Positions 1-12,300 of a stretch of DNA of 64,000 bases are shown here, one piece after another. Numbering within the stretch: position 1 is the first letter of the stretch; each line of letters starts with the position of its first letter. Source of the stretch: Gorsachius magnificus (lineage: Eukaryota; Chordata; Aves; Pelecaniformes; Ardeidae); NCBI GenBank assembly GCA_034008185.1, contig CM067081.1:104293265-104357264 (forward strand), read 5' to 3'. Below the pieces are notes generated by a model. That model ran no database searches. It was given only the letters and a program-made list of their open reading frames with translations, and was not told the origin of the DNA. Both the position numbers and the translations under genes were made by a program.

Positions 1-255
1 TATATTTAATACATCTCGAAACTATCTGGACTGGCTGCTATTGGAAATGTGATATTGGACAAAATTAATCACTATTCTGATCCATTAGATCAATTTCTAG
101 TATTTCTTTCAGGAGCCAAGAGCATAGAAAGTCACGGTGCGGTAAATTCATACACAAATAGCAGATAATGATGCACAATTTTTGTAGACTTATGGTCATT
201 TTAATCCAAAAAATGTCTTCAAGGCTTCCTGTTTCTCTTGCCTCTTGTCTTTCTG

Positions 256-836
256 TGTCCTGGTTTTGGCTGCGATAGAGTTACCTAGAGGCTGGCATAG
301 CGCTGTGTTTTGGATTCAGTACCAGAAGAATCTTGATAACACCCTGATGGTTTAGTTGTTGCTGAGCAGTGCTTACACCAGTCAAGGACTTTTTCAGCTT
401 CCCATGCTCTGCCAGGTGCGCAAGAAGCTGGGAGTGGGCAGAGGCAGGGCAGCTGACCCCAACTGGCCACAGGGCTATTCCAGACCATATGACATCATGC
501 TCAGTATATGAACTGGGGGGAGCTGGCCCAGGGGGGCAGCAATCACTGCTCAGGGATGAGCTGGGCATTGGTCGGCAGGTGGTGAGCAATTGCATTGTGC
601 ATCACTTGTTTTGTATATTCCGTATATTCTATTATTGTTATTATTACTACCACTATTTTCTCTTCCTGTGCTGTTCTATTAAACTTATATGTCTTTATCC
701 AACCCCTGGGTTTTAACTTTTTTTTTTTTTTTTTTTTTTTTTTACTGATTTACTCCCCCATCTCATTGGGGTGCGGGAGGACAGTGAGCCAACGGCTGTG
801 TGGTGCTTAGTTGCTGGCTGGAGTTAAGCCAGGACA
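256..836 (+). mobile_element. Solo LTR of an avian endogenous retrovirus, copy 1
   Basis: It starts TGTCCTGGTTTTGGCTG and ends near GTTAAGCCAGGACA. It shares with the copy at 24500-25036 (opposite strand) the same ends, the GATAGAGTT motif, and the ATTAAACTT..TATCCAACCC block that probably marks the polyadenylation/R region. Flanking pentamers TTCTG and TTGTG could be a decayed 5-bp target-site duplication with one mismatch. A run of 26 T (718-743) has expanded inside it. There is no internal coding region, so this is a solo LTR left by LTR-LTR recombination. It sits 244 bp upstream of the first LTN1 exon in the window, in sense orientation. The 5-bp duplication is typical of ERVL-like elements, but the family name needs a library search. 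Confidence 0.8.
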
Positions 837-1080
837 TTGTGTTAAATGTTTGTATAAAATGGAAATAAAACTGTAGTTAGGGGTATCAGGAAAACATTAC
901 AATTTTGATTGTACAACACATTGGGAATATGATACTGCTAAGTTAGGACTCTTCCCTTGTCTAGGGATAACAAGACTTTTTTGTTGTTACCGTTGCGTAT
1001 TTTCAAATCTGTATAGCAGAATTCATTGTGAAAATGGCTGAACTGAGAGACAGCTCTTTTTGTTTTTTTTTTTTAAACAG

Positions 1081-4000
1081 GATCATGATCGCCGTGTGCG
1101 AGAAGCAACTCAGCAATCTTTTGAGCAACTGATTCTTAAAGTAAAGAAACACTTAGCTCCTTACTTAAAAAATATCATGGGATACTGGTTGATTGCTCAA
1201 TGTGACACTTACTCCCCTGCTGCTTCTGCTGCAAAAGTAGCTTTTGAAAAAGCTTTTCCTTCAAGCAAACAACCTGAAGCCTTAGCATTCTGTAAGGATG
1301 AAATTCTTAATGTGAGTTTATACCTATGTATTTATTTAAGGCTTTGTGTTGAATATATGTCAACTTTTATTATAAGTTTAAAACTCATCCTGCCCCCATC
1401 TATTCTTCGTGGTTAAATTTCTTTCTCACCTGAAACTTTTCTCCTGCTAATGTGAAGAGAAGACTGAGGCAAAGACACATCCTCTATTTTTTTGACTTGC
1501 GGTTAGAGTGACTGGAACCAGAGGAATGAAATTAATTTTCTTGTATGCATTTCTATGTAATGATGCTCAGTCATCACGTAATGTTGCTGACAGATAGAAT
1601 AATGATGCTGGAGTAGTTTAGCTGCAGTGGTAGAGGATTAAAGAGTGCTGAGCAGTGCTTCAGAGAGCCTCTACAAGTTTTGTTCTGACCAAGGTTAACG
1701 CTCTTCTGCCAGTCATATATGATACTGAATTGACTGAATTTGAAAAGGTAAAAGTTTGCATTGCTGGCTCATCATACACAAAGTTAACCATTTTGTTTTG
1801 TCTCAGTTTGGCGCTTTTTTACCAGAAGCCTGTTGTCATAACACTTTGGAAGTTGCAGTCCTATGAAGTCTTGATTCAAACAGTACCACAGCTACTATGT
1901 TCAGCAGGGCTCAATTAAATTAAGTTCTTGTTCACTAGCTTGTGTAAAATGTGTTTAAAAGGCTTGACTCAAAGGTTGTGAAGTTTTATTGTAGAGCTGT
2001 TTTTGAATAATGTGTAGGCTATATTACTCACATATAAATTTTAGATTCTCATGTGTATAGATACATATTTTTTTTTCCCCCTAGGTACTTCAAGATCACC
2101 TTCTGAAAGAAACACCTGATACACTCAGTGACCCTCAGTATGTTAGCCTGCTTTAATGTATATGGTTTAAGTCTTGGTGTATACTGGGTTCTCTGTCCCT
2201 GGAGGTAGTAGATTTAGTTTTGTTTCAAGAGACAGAATAGTTATTTGAGTCCAGATCCCAGCACCTTTCTTTGGGACTAAAGTATAAATGCTTTTGAAAG
2301 TGTTATCAGTTGCCTAATTCGTGTTTCAGCTCTTTTAGGAGTGGCATTTTCAAGTAGCCGGAAGATGAGATGACTTAAAACTCTTTCTTTATAATGTAAT
2401 TTGGTAGCATTAGAGCCTATGGGAAGTTTACATATCTACATTGCTGGCATCTGAAATCAAAAGAAAAACACAGAAAAAGTGAAGACAGTTTAGTTTAGAC
2501 AGTTTAGAAGACCTTGAGAAGCCTACTGATTTATTTATGGTTCACTTCAATTTTTTTCATTTTGTTTTCTGAGAACTGTACCAGAGGAAGAAAGGGAAGT
2601 CAAATTTTTCCGGATTCTGACCTGTTCCTTGCTAGCTTTAAAAAAGTTGCTTAGCATGTTGCCAAAGAAAGAGATGCAGTCATTGGAGGAAAAGTTGATG
2701 TCACTTCTGTCCCAAAATAAATTTTGGAAATACAGCAAACACAGCGTACCACAGGTGATTTTTTATATTTCTTCTTTATTTTGATTGGTTTTAGTTAAAG
2801 ATAATACACTGAACCTAAGCAAGTATTAATTACTTGTATTCTACAAGAATGAACTTTGTACTTTGCTGAATTATCTTTGAAACAGCCTTCAAATTTCTAG
2901 GCCTTAAATAGACAATGTTGGTCTAAAAGTTACCCAATAGGCTAATTTGTTATTTGTGTCATCATTATCATCATCTTGGCAATCTGCCATCATTTCAAAT
3001 TGATGTAAAAGATACAAACTGTGTCAGCTTACTGAATGTGTTCTAGTGCTTTTGGATTTTCATTTTTTTAAAGCCATTTAATTGGTCTTTGGTCTCCTAA
3101 GACCAATAGCATAAAGTGATGAATTAATTCTGGTAGTATTTTGTTAAAAAGTTTTAAAGTAGTTTTGGGAAAACATGCCTTTTGAGAAGTATATTAAAGT
3201 AAAATTTTTGATAAGCATTTTATCACTAAACAAACTACTTCAAAATATTAAACAGGCTTATCAAATAATTTATTTATTTTTCTTTAATAATATTTAAACC
3301 TTTGCTGATGTGATAAAGTATGGGGACCGTGTGTTGTGAGTTAGGGTGACTTTAAAAGGAATGTTATAAACTACATGAGGTGGCAAAGTGTTGCCATTTG
3401 ACTAAAATTTTGTTTTTCTGTGGCCTATGTCAGGTTCGCTCAGCTTTCTTTGAGCTGGCTTCCGCTTTTTGCCAGTACCTGCCTGAGCTGGTGAAAACTG
3501 AAGCACCAAGAGTTTGTCCTGCTGTTCTTCTCAGCATTGACGACAGTGATGCAGTGGTGTGTCCTTCTCTCTGGGAGGCTGTACTTTATGCTCTTGCCAC
3601 TATTGAGGTAATGTGGGAAACCTAAGGGGCAGACATTTTACTCAAATTAAACTTTTCACTAAGTGCCATTGTTTTCTCTGTAGAACTAGGAAGAACAGCT
3701 TGACTGGGTTTTCTTTATGATTCATAACATGAATTTATCAATGCTACGTGCTCCTTCCTCCTTGGGCTTCAGTGTAACTTTCAAATATATTGTGTCCAGC
3801 ATGTCTGAAAATCAGAGTTGTTAATTAAATTAACCTGAATCCATTTGATTAAAAATACTAATAAGTAAAATAATAATGCTTAAAACCTTTTTCTTGGTTA
3901 AAGGCAGTTACAAAAATGACCTGCAGTGCATTTTTTTGGTTTGTTTGTTTCCCCTTCTAATTTAATGCTTGCTTCTATAACTTTGTTCTTTCTTTTTTTT

Positions 4001-6305
4001 TTTTAATTTTAAGTGAAATACCAGCTTTGAATTTATTAGCAGGATGAGTGGTGTTGCCACAGACTGGGATGCTTTGAGGGTTTAATGCTGCAGATCTATT
4101 TTGTAACTGCTGGTATAAACTGTAACAATTTATGGGACAAAAATATCTTTGTTCAGCTTGCTATAAATATGAGTATCTAAAACTATGATAAATCAGATCA
4201 GGTGACAAAATCTTTGGGGTGTGGGGGAAAGTGCCAAGGTATTTTGTAACAATCAGAAGATTTCTGAGGGGAGTTTTGAAGTTTGTGATGCTTCTAAAGT
4301 TAGGATTTTGAAATCGTTGCTTATTCTTGGCAAGAACTCAGAATTAAATACAAGGACCAGTTATGATAACAATTTTTATGAAGCATCCTTAAAGCATTAT
4401 TAAAGAGAAGCCTTTAATTGCGGTTTGCTAACAAGAAGGGGCCATTTATTTTAAACAATTCAGAAACACTTTTATCACATTAACTTCTTAAATACGCAAG
4501 CTGAAATAGGGAGAAAGTGATTTTTAAAAATACTGGCATGTGAATTTAAATTTTGCAATAACTCGTTTCAGCTACAACATAGGGAGGTAGTTTAAATGTC
4601 TATCTTGGGAGTTCTTCATAGGCAACATATTCCTGTTTACTTTACAATAAGTGTATTTCTTTCTGTAGGATTGTTGGAGTCACGTAAATGCCAAGAAGGG
4701 AGTTCTACCAAAGCTATGGACAGTGCTTCGGGAAGGTGGACGAGGACTAGCTACCGTTATATACCCAAACCTCTTGCCGTTCATCAGCAAGGTACCTCCT
4801 GGCATTGCAGAACCAAAACTGGAATATTTCAGAACTTTTTTCAGCTCTATAATTCAAGGGTACGGACCACACATTTATTTATTTATTTTTTTAAATCAGT
4901 CTCTTACATTTGGAAATAGGAGAACTAATCTTCTTTAAGCATTGAAAGAAAAGTAACATACCATTTGCCTTGAGGATATTTAAATATACGTTAATTGTTT
5001 ATTTGAGATAAGACTGTTTTCACTATAATATTTGAAAATCATATTTTTAAAATACTTTTAAATATCCAAAACTACAGTCAGTCCTTTGTGGCTGTCCCTG
5101 TCTTCTTAAACATCCAGCCTTCTTTTTGATTTTATTGCGTCTTCCTTACCGAAAGCATTTTTACCTTCCCTTGTCAAAGCTTTGTGTTTATTCCATGGTA
5201 AGTTTTAAAATGGGAAATGAATTTAAAATTGAGTGTCTCTGGAAGTTACCAGGCTCTTCTCACCAGTATGTAATTATTACAGAGGTTATTGGGATTAGCA
5301 TTGTGATGGTGATATTTCCTATATGCAGGAACTTTAATTCTCGTGATACTGATTTTTAAAGGTTTGAAACTGCTATCATTTTTTGCCTTTAAAACATATC
5401 AAAACCAACTTTCTAGCAAATCTAACTTAAATAATGCATGTGCATTGTATATTCAAAAGCATATGTAAGTTATTTTATGAAAGACTAAAATATAACCTAT
5501 TTAAACAAAAATCAATTCTTGATTGATGTTGGCATGGTCATTAGCAGAGCTCTTGGAGAAGAGAGTTATGTATGGGTTGGTTTTGAAAAGTGTATAGATT
5601 TTTATTAGAAGTAGTAAAATGGTTATCATATTTGTATGGTAATTTATGTGGTCGAATTTTCCTTAAAAAGCAAACAAATCACAGTTGTTTAGACTCATAC
5701 TGGCTATAGTGACACTGTCTTTTGGTAGCTTTTTGTTTTAGTTTTTTTCTTTTTTCTGTACTGGCAGAAAGTGACACCTTCTAAACCTCTCTGGTGTGTG
5801 TAGAAAATTGTAAAGGAGTTTCGACAAACACCTGAAACATTAGGCAGTATGCTTGACTGGATATGGTTCCTTTATTTATACAGATTTTTTTTTTTTTATG
5901 AATGCTAAAGCTAGATGAAAAAGTTATTTTAATATGTTGTATTAAATACCTGCATTTATTGTTTTGACTTTTTAAATATGTCCTATTGAATTTGTTTTGA
6001 TCTGACTCCTATCAATGATTCTGTTATTCTATATTCTCATATTGGAGTTGTCTGGAGAAGATCAGCATAGGTTTGTTACATTCATTACATGCACACTGGC
6101 TTTCTTAGAAGCACAGATGACTGAGTGTGCCCTCCCTCCGGTGTTGCCTTTCAATAGGTTATCAAGTGAGCGAGCAATAGGCAGCCCTTCAGAAAGTTCA
6201 GCAATTATAACTGCATTTATGGAATGCCTGCGCTTTGCCATACTACAGAAAATAGACAAAGAAGATGACCAAAGACAAATTCATCAAATGCTTATATATG
6301 ATCAG
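1081..6305 (+). CDS. LTN1: LTN1 exons, N-terminal segment (6 exons)
   Basis: Exons: 1081-1311, 2085-2137, 2574-2754, 3434-3607, 4669-4859 and 6158-6305. The first encodes [16 protein letters not shown] onward in phase 0. The second is a 53-nt exon ([17 protein letters not shown]). The fifth contains [11 protein letters not shown]. These form the conserved N-terminal helical domain of listerin, which in the family contacts the 60S/NEMF side of the complex. The exon at 2574 uses an unusual acceptor with G at -3 (CTGAG before the exon), but phase and similarity (QTVPEEERE) leave no other choice. The 4860-6157 intron is fixed by a split glycine codon (GG/G) leading into LSSERA. Confidence 0.95.
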
Positions 6306-9300
6306 GTATTTGTTAGAAATACTTAATCTTGTTGTGTGTACATTTAAGAATTTAAAGTTTAAGAAAAACAGAAATTTCTGTGAGAATTTACTTCTCTGTT
6401 GAAAGTTTCACCAGATTTTATGGAAAAGATAATCTTACTGAATTTAATCATTTTTTTTCCTTCCTATAAAATCATTCCTTTTACTGTGCACCCCACCCTG
6501 TGTATTTTTATTAAGTGTTCAAGCATGAGTAATTCTGATGGTTTTGGAATTGCTTCTGGCATGTTTTTCAAAATTACAGAATTTCCTGGTATTATAAAGA
6601 ATAAAATGATCGTCTAGTTGTATCACTGTTCTTTAATAATTTTTTTGTCTTTATAGCTAATTCCTCTTACCGATGCTGTACTCAGGGAGCCCAAGTTACA
6701 AAACGGACCATTATTTTATCAAATAGCAGAAACGCTGAGCTCCTGGGAAGCTAAAGCAGAACTCTCCAATGATGATGGCACAGATGAAGTTTTCCAGAAA
6801 CTGTTGTCAAATTTTTGGGACCGTCTTTTAAAAATGTGTGTACTTCATGTTGATACATTGGATGCTGATGAGAAATCACTGTTTGCCATATCTGGTATGC
6901 TAGAAATTCTTCAGAATCCAAAGAGTGCTACAAAACCAAACAACAGAAAATCTCTAAAAATCAGATTTACAGATGAGGATGAATCTGAAAGAAACACAGA
7001 GAATGGAAAGCTCACAGAAGTGAGAAATAGTGACTCTGAAATACAGGCTGACTTGCAGCGTAGGAAAGAACCTTTAGAGGATTTAGTCTGCAACCTTGCT
7101 GAACTGAGTATTGTGTATGTCAATGAACAGAAGTCAGAACAACATTTGAAATTTCTCTCTGCCCTGCTCAACTCTTTTTCTTCAGACAGAGTTTTTCGAG
7201 TACTTTTGGAGCAGGGAAATGATACATGCTCTGCTCAAGCTGAATCCCAAAATGAAATTAAAGCTCATCATGAAAGTCCATCTGTACAATTTCTGTATAT
7301 GAATTTAATAACTTGGCTGAAAGAGGACTGGAGGAAAGACATCCATTTTCTGGTTGATATTTTGTACAGTGTGCTTAACTGTTGCAACAGTAATGATGAA
7401 AGGAAAATTGTTCTTGATGATTTAACAAAGGTATGACTTGTCCATTTTATTATTAGTTTTTGTCAAAGTAACTACTCTTTGTGGGCTGTAGTTGGTTAAT
7501 CATTTTGTTTTGGGGCTGTAGAAAGGAAAATCTACAGGAACAAATTCAGGGTAAGGAAGGTAGATTTAGGAAAGGTTGACATGACAGTGTTGGGGTGAAA
7601 GGTTATGACATATGTCCCTTTCTATACGGTATAAATCATTAAAAAAGTAACATCAGAATTTCTCTGTTCTTGCTTCTTTATAAAGTGTGCTTTTATACTA
7701 CTCATTGATGACCTTTCCTATACATACAGTCCCTTATTGATCTGTGTGGTGGAGAAAGACTCTGAAGCCAAAAATAACATCAGTAACTTTGTTACTGAAA
7801 CTTAGCAACTTCTGCTTATTCCCTACAGAAATTAAAGTCGAAAACCAAACAGTTAAAATGGTATTGAATGCTTCTTATTCAGCAAAGAATTTGTTAAATA
7901 TTGTGGAATTTTGTTTTTCTTTCAGATGGATTTGAAATGGATTATTTTTCTCCAGATAATTCAAAAGGTACCTCTTAAGACTTTTTCTGTTCTTGTTTTG
8001 CATAGTTTTGAATATTTCCCTGGTGTTAGCTTTGAGAGTTAAAGTGTTTGAACGACTTTTTTAAAAATTATTATTATTATTTAAATAGTGATAATTTCCA
8101 TAGTTTGAAAATTTTGTCGTAAGAGTTTCAGAGTGTTTTAAGTGCACTTAAATCTGGGGACAATCTTAGAAATGAAATTCTGATACCAAAACAAAAGCAC
8201 CTTTGTCCCTTCTATTTCTGGCCAGTTTGCTCTTTGAGCCAGGGGCATTCCTGATTTGTTTCTGGTCATCCCTTCTAAGCTAGAGAGAATGGAGTTGAGT
8301 ATGAGACCAATCATTTAAATGATTATTTGTATCATCACCTTTACATTGTGCTTACAAGGAAAAGGTAGTATACAGTTTTTTCACATGGGATATTGAGAGC
8401 CTGACATTTAAGTGATTGCTTGGGATGAAATATGAAGTGTATTACAAATTCTTGGATGAAGAGCTCATAGCACTTGATTTACAGTCCAGTGTGTTGACCA
8501 TAATATCTTTCCACACAGATACTGTGTATTTTAGGAATCCTCAGGTTTTATGATTTTGTAACTTACAATGAATGGCTTATCACCAAAATAATGTTTTTCT
8601 GATTTGTGACCTTCCATTTCTTTTTAGAGAAATTCAGATGCTGTAAATAGATTTTATGTTGTAAATAGGTTTAATTTCAGCCAACCTGGTCATCCAAAAG
8701 TTATCTTTCTAACTCCAGTGTAGGCATTGCCTGGGCTTTATAGTTGGAGAAAAGGAAAAAGAAGAGCTTTCAGAAGGTGACTTGCTTCACTCTAAAGTAG
8801 AGGTCTGACCAAGTCATATGTTGCTGTCTCTGACCAAAAAGAAAGCTGGGGGGATTGTTGCAGATGTAAACACCTAGAGACTTATTGTTTATGACATGAT
8901 ATGACTCCCACTCTGTGTGTGCAGGTTTGACATACTAATCTTGTGCTTAGTTAGTAATAAAAGTTAATACCCTCAAAAGACTATTAGAATTACTTTCTTG
9001 TGATTCAGGCATGCTCAAGCACAACAAAACTTTCCTTAGTCTCTGACTGGCTGAAAGGAGATACACTTGGAGAAAGACTGGTAATGCTGGCAGATGATCT
9101 GTGTCACCTGGGTTTAAAACCTATAGCAGCCTCATCAGACTCATCCTCTTCAGAAAGGTGGACCCTCCTGAGCTTAGTGTTGTCGCAACACATTAAAAAT
9201 GGTAAGCATATTTATTCTTGGAGTTTGTGAAGAGTAAATACCGCACTAATGCTTTGTAGAAGATTGAAAGGAATTTGAGATCTTCCAGAATACTTAATTT

Positions 9301-12300
9301 GTAACATCTAGGCTTTCTTCTGGGTTTTTTGTTTGTTTTTTTTGTTTGGGTTTTTTTTTTTCTTGTTGGTTTTTTGGTTGGGTTTTTTTTTTACCTGAGC
9401 CAATTAACCATGTCCAGTTTAATTTTTTAAACACTAACTTGCAGTAGCAACATTGCAATTTCTTTGGTCTGCGTTGCTAAACAGAAGTCCGTGTTTAAAG
9501 AACAGATTCAGACTTGCAAGTCTGGAAAACTTGAGGAAAATTTAAGTAAGCTTGATTTATTAGCTGATGTGCTGTAAAACAGTATTAATTTTTAAACTAT
9601 ACCATCTGAAATTTACCTTCAAAACTAGAATATCAAAAATCAATGGCTATGGACCCGTGCATGTGTTGGTAATGCCTTGTTACAGGACCTATGAATTGCT
9701 TTCAGCCATTTTCAGTTAGATTCATGTATTATAAAAACTGTGTGTGTGCACTTAACGCTGTATATGTAATCTATTTTTTATTAATAACATCCTATTTAAT
9801 TTCTTCCTTGCGTTTTGTGGTATCTGTGATAGAGACTTCTAGTGGAGTTCAAGTTTTTTGATGTTTTCCATGTAAACTTTTCATTTGTGTTTTGTTAAAC
9901 CCAGGATTTGCTTTGATCCCTGAGGTAACATACTCCAGTTTATTTGAATGCTGGGCATATTTGTGGTGCTTTTAAGTCTCAAAGATGCACAGAAGTTGAC
10001 TGTAGTGGATGTTGATAGATAGTGCATCCTGAAGGTGTTGTAAGATTGTTATTTCTGTTATGTGAACTTTTGATGTAGAGGAGCATCAGGAAAACCTGTT
10101 CCCTCTCTCCAGAGAGAGTTCAACAAGCTGGCTCACTTGTGAGTCAGTGGTGTCCTAGGACTGGTTGTCCAGTGACTCCACTTTTTGGCTCTAGAGCTGA
10201 AGGTATGTCTGAGCTCAAGTATTGTTTTTGTGCTGGGTGCTGTGTGTTTTTAATGCATGTTGGATGAAGTCCAAAAGACCTTCAGGAACTATGGTTCTTC
10301 TTGACTTAGTGATTTAGGCCAAAATAGAGTATGTGGATTTTCAAAAAAATTTTTAATGAGATCTCTCATCCAAGTTTCTCAGGGTTAACTGTCATGGAGT
10401 AAATGGAAGGGCCTTTCATGGATCAATAACCTGTCAGATGATAGGAATTAAAGGGAAAAAAGGATAAATAGTGAAAGGATGGTAATTGTTTATGATAAAT
10501 TATTCAGAGTAATCAAAACTGAAACTTTAGGGAGCTGTAGCAGTGTGTTCTGATACTGAAGGTTAAACCAAACCAATAAATATCAAAAGTATACATGGGA
10601 AGAACACAATTGTAACTGTATCTGTTCAATGATAGGCTCTGAGCTGTTAAAACTCAGAGAAGAGGTCTTCAGTCATTGAGATGGTTCCCTGTAAGTGGCA
10701 GGTTGTTACTCAGCAATAAAAAAGGAATATGGGTTATTAAGAGCTGCTGTGAAAAGAACAAATGAAAATTATTATAGCATTGGTGTATCAGTATCTTGAA
10801 TACTGCCTATAGTTTTGGTCACTGCAATATTCTTGTTTACCTATGTGCTTTTGAAAAAAGGTGTGATGGAATTAGTATACACCCAAAGAAAGATGGCAGG
10901 GGTGGTTAGGCAAATGCAGTGGCCTGTGCTTGTGGAGGCAATAAAACAGACTAGAATTTTTCAGCTTGCAGTGAAAGTGATTGGGGATGGGGTTGTGGTA
11001 AAGAGTAAAGTAAAGAGCCATAAAATCATGATTTGTGTGGAAAAAGCAAACAGGAAGAAATTTTCCATTGTTTCTTTAAACGGAAGAGCCTGAGGTTGCT
11101 TACAGATGTTTAGATAGTGGGCTTGAGGAAAGAGAAAAGTATACTACTTCATGCAGTTCATAAATAAATAATGGAACTCATTGCCACAGGATGCGGTAGA
11201 GTTTGAGGATAAATGAGATTAGCCTATTTCAATCCAGTGAGAAAAGGACTAAGCATATTCATGGAAGATTGGTCTGATTGGGTTAATTATATGCAATGGT
11301 CCAAGTGTAATCCCTGGCTCACAGTTGATTACCAGAAGCTGGGAAGGGATCGCTCTGCACTTGCTCTATTTTATATACCTTTTGTCTAAGCTGCTTCAGC
11401 TGGTTTAGAGAAAATGTACTTGGCAATGTGAAACTTTGGCTAGGTGATCCTCGATGACTGTGGAATAAGAAAGAAAGTTTAGGTTTATTTTGCATTCAAA
11501 GTTAGTAAATAAAAGACAAATCGGTACATATTAACATTTGAATGATCAGGTTTATTAAGTAATCAAAGCATGCTGTCTTTTTCCTCTCCCCAACAGAATC
11601 TTTGATTGGTGAAACTTTTGTTGAAAGGATTATTGATAAACTTCAAGCAGCTCTGTCTAAAGCCAAGGATCTTTCTGAAGCTGGAAATACTGAACCATCA
11701 GTATCTTTCATCTGTGATGTAGCCTCAAGCTTTTTCAGCTCAGTTAAAGGGTGTTTACTGATGCCATCCTCAGAAGACTTGCTGCTTACCATCTTCCAGT
11801 TGTGTGCCCAGAAGCAGGATGCTATGCACTTAACAGGTAACTTGGAAAAAGAACTTTGACTGAACTCTTTTGTAGTTGATGATTACATCTAAATTCTTAT
11901 TTTTTATAAAACAGATTCAAGTATGTAATGGAATATTGAGTTCACAGACATTGAGCACTTGGAGCTGTAACTGACATGAAAATCTCTGCTTTAATTTACA
12001 ATGCCAGTAGTTACTACTAAACAGCAAGTCCTGTACATCTTTGCAAGGATTTTAAACTTTTTTGATGTTAGTATCCCTGTGCTTCAGCTATCTTTGAAGC
12101 TGTGATATTCCACACTTTGTGGAGTGTTACATAAATTATTTAAGGTCTATGAAGTACAAAGAATGAGCATTTTTTTGTTCATTCTGCAATGAGGAGTTCC
12201 TATGAAAAAATGTGTGCAATCGCTTCATTAAAGATACATATATTTATTCTGAAATCATTTATATAGGTCAAGTTGCTCTGACAAATTGTGACCCATTTCT

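Noticed and set aside
369..716. Open frame inside solo LTR copy 1
   Set aside because: LTR sequence is noncoding. The frame is not preserved in the second LTR copy.
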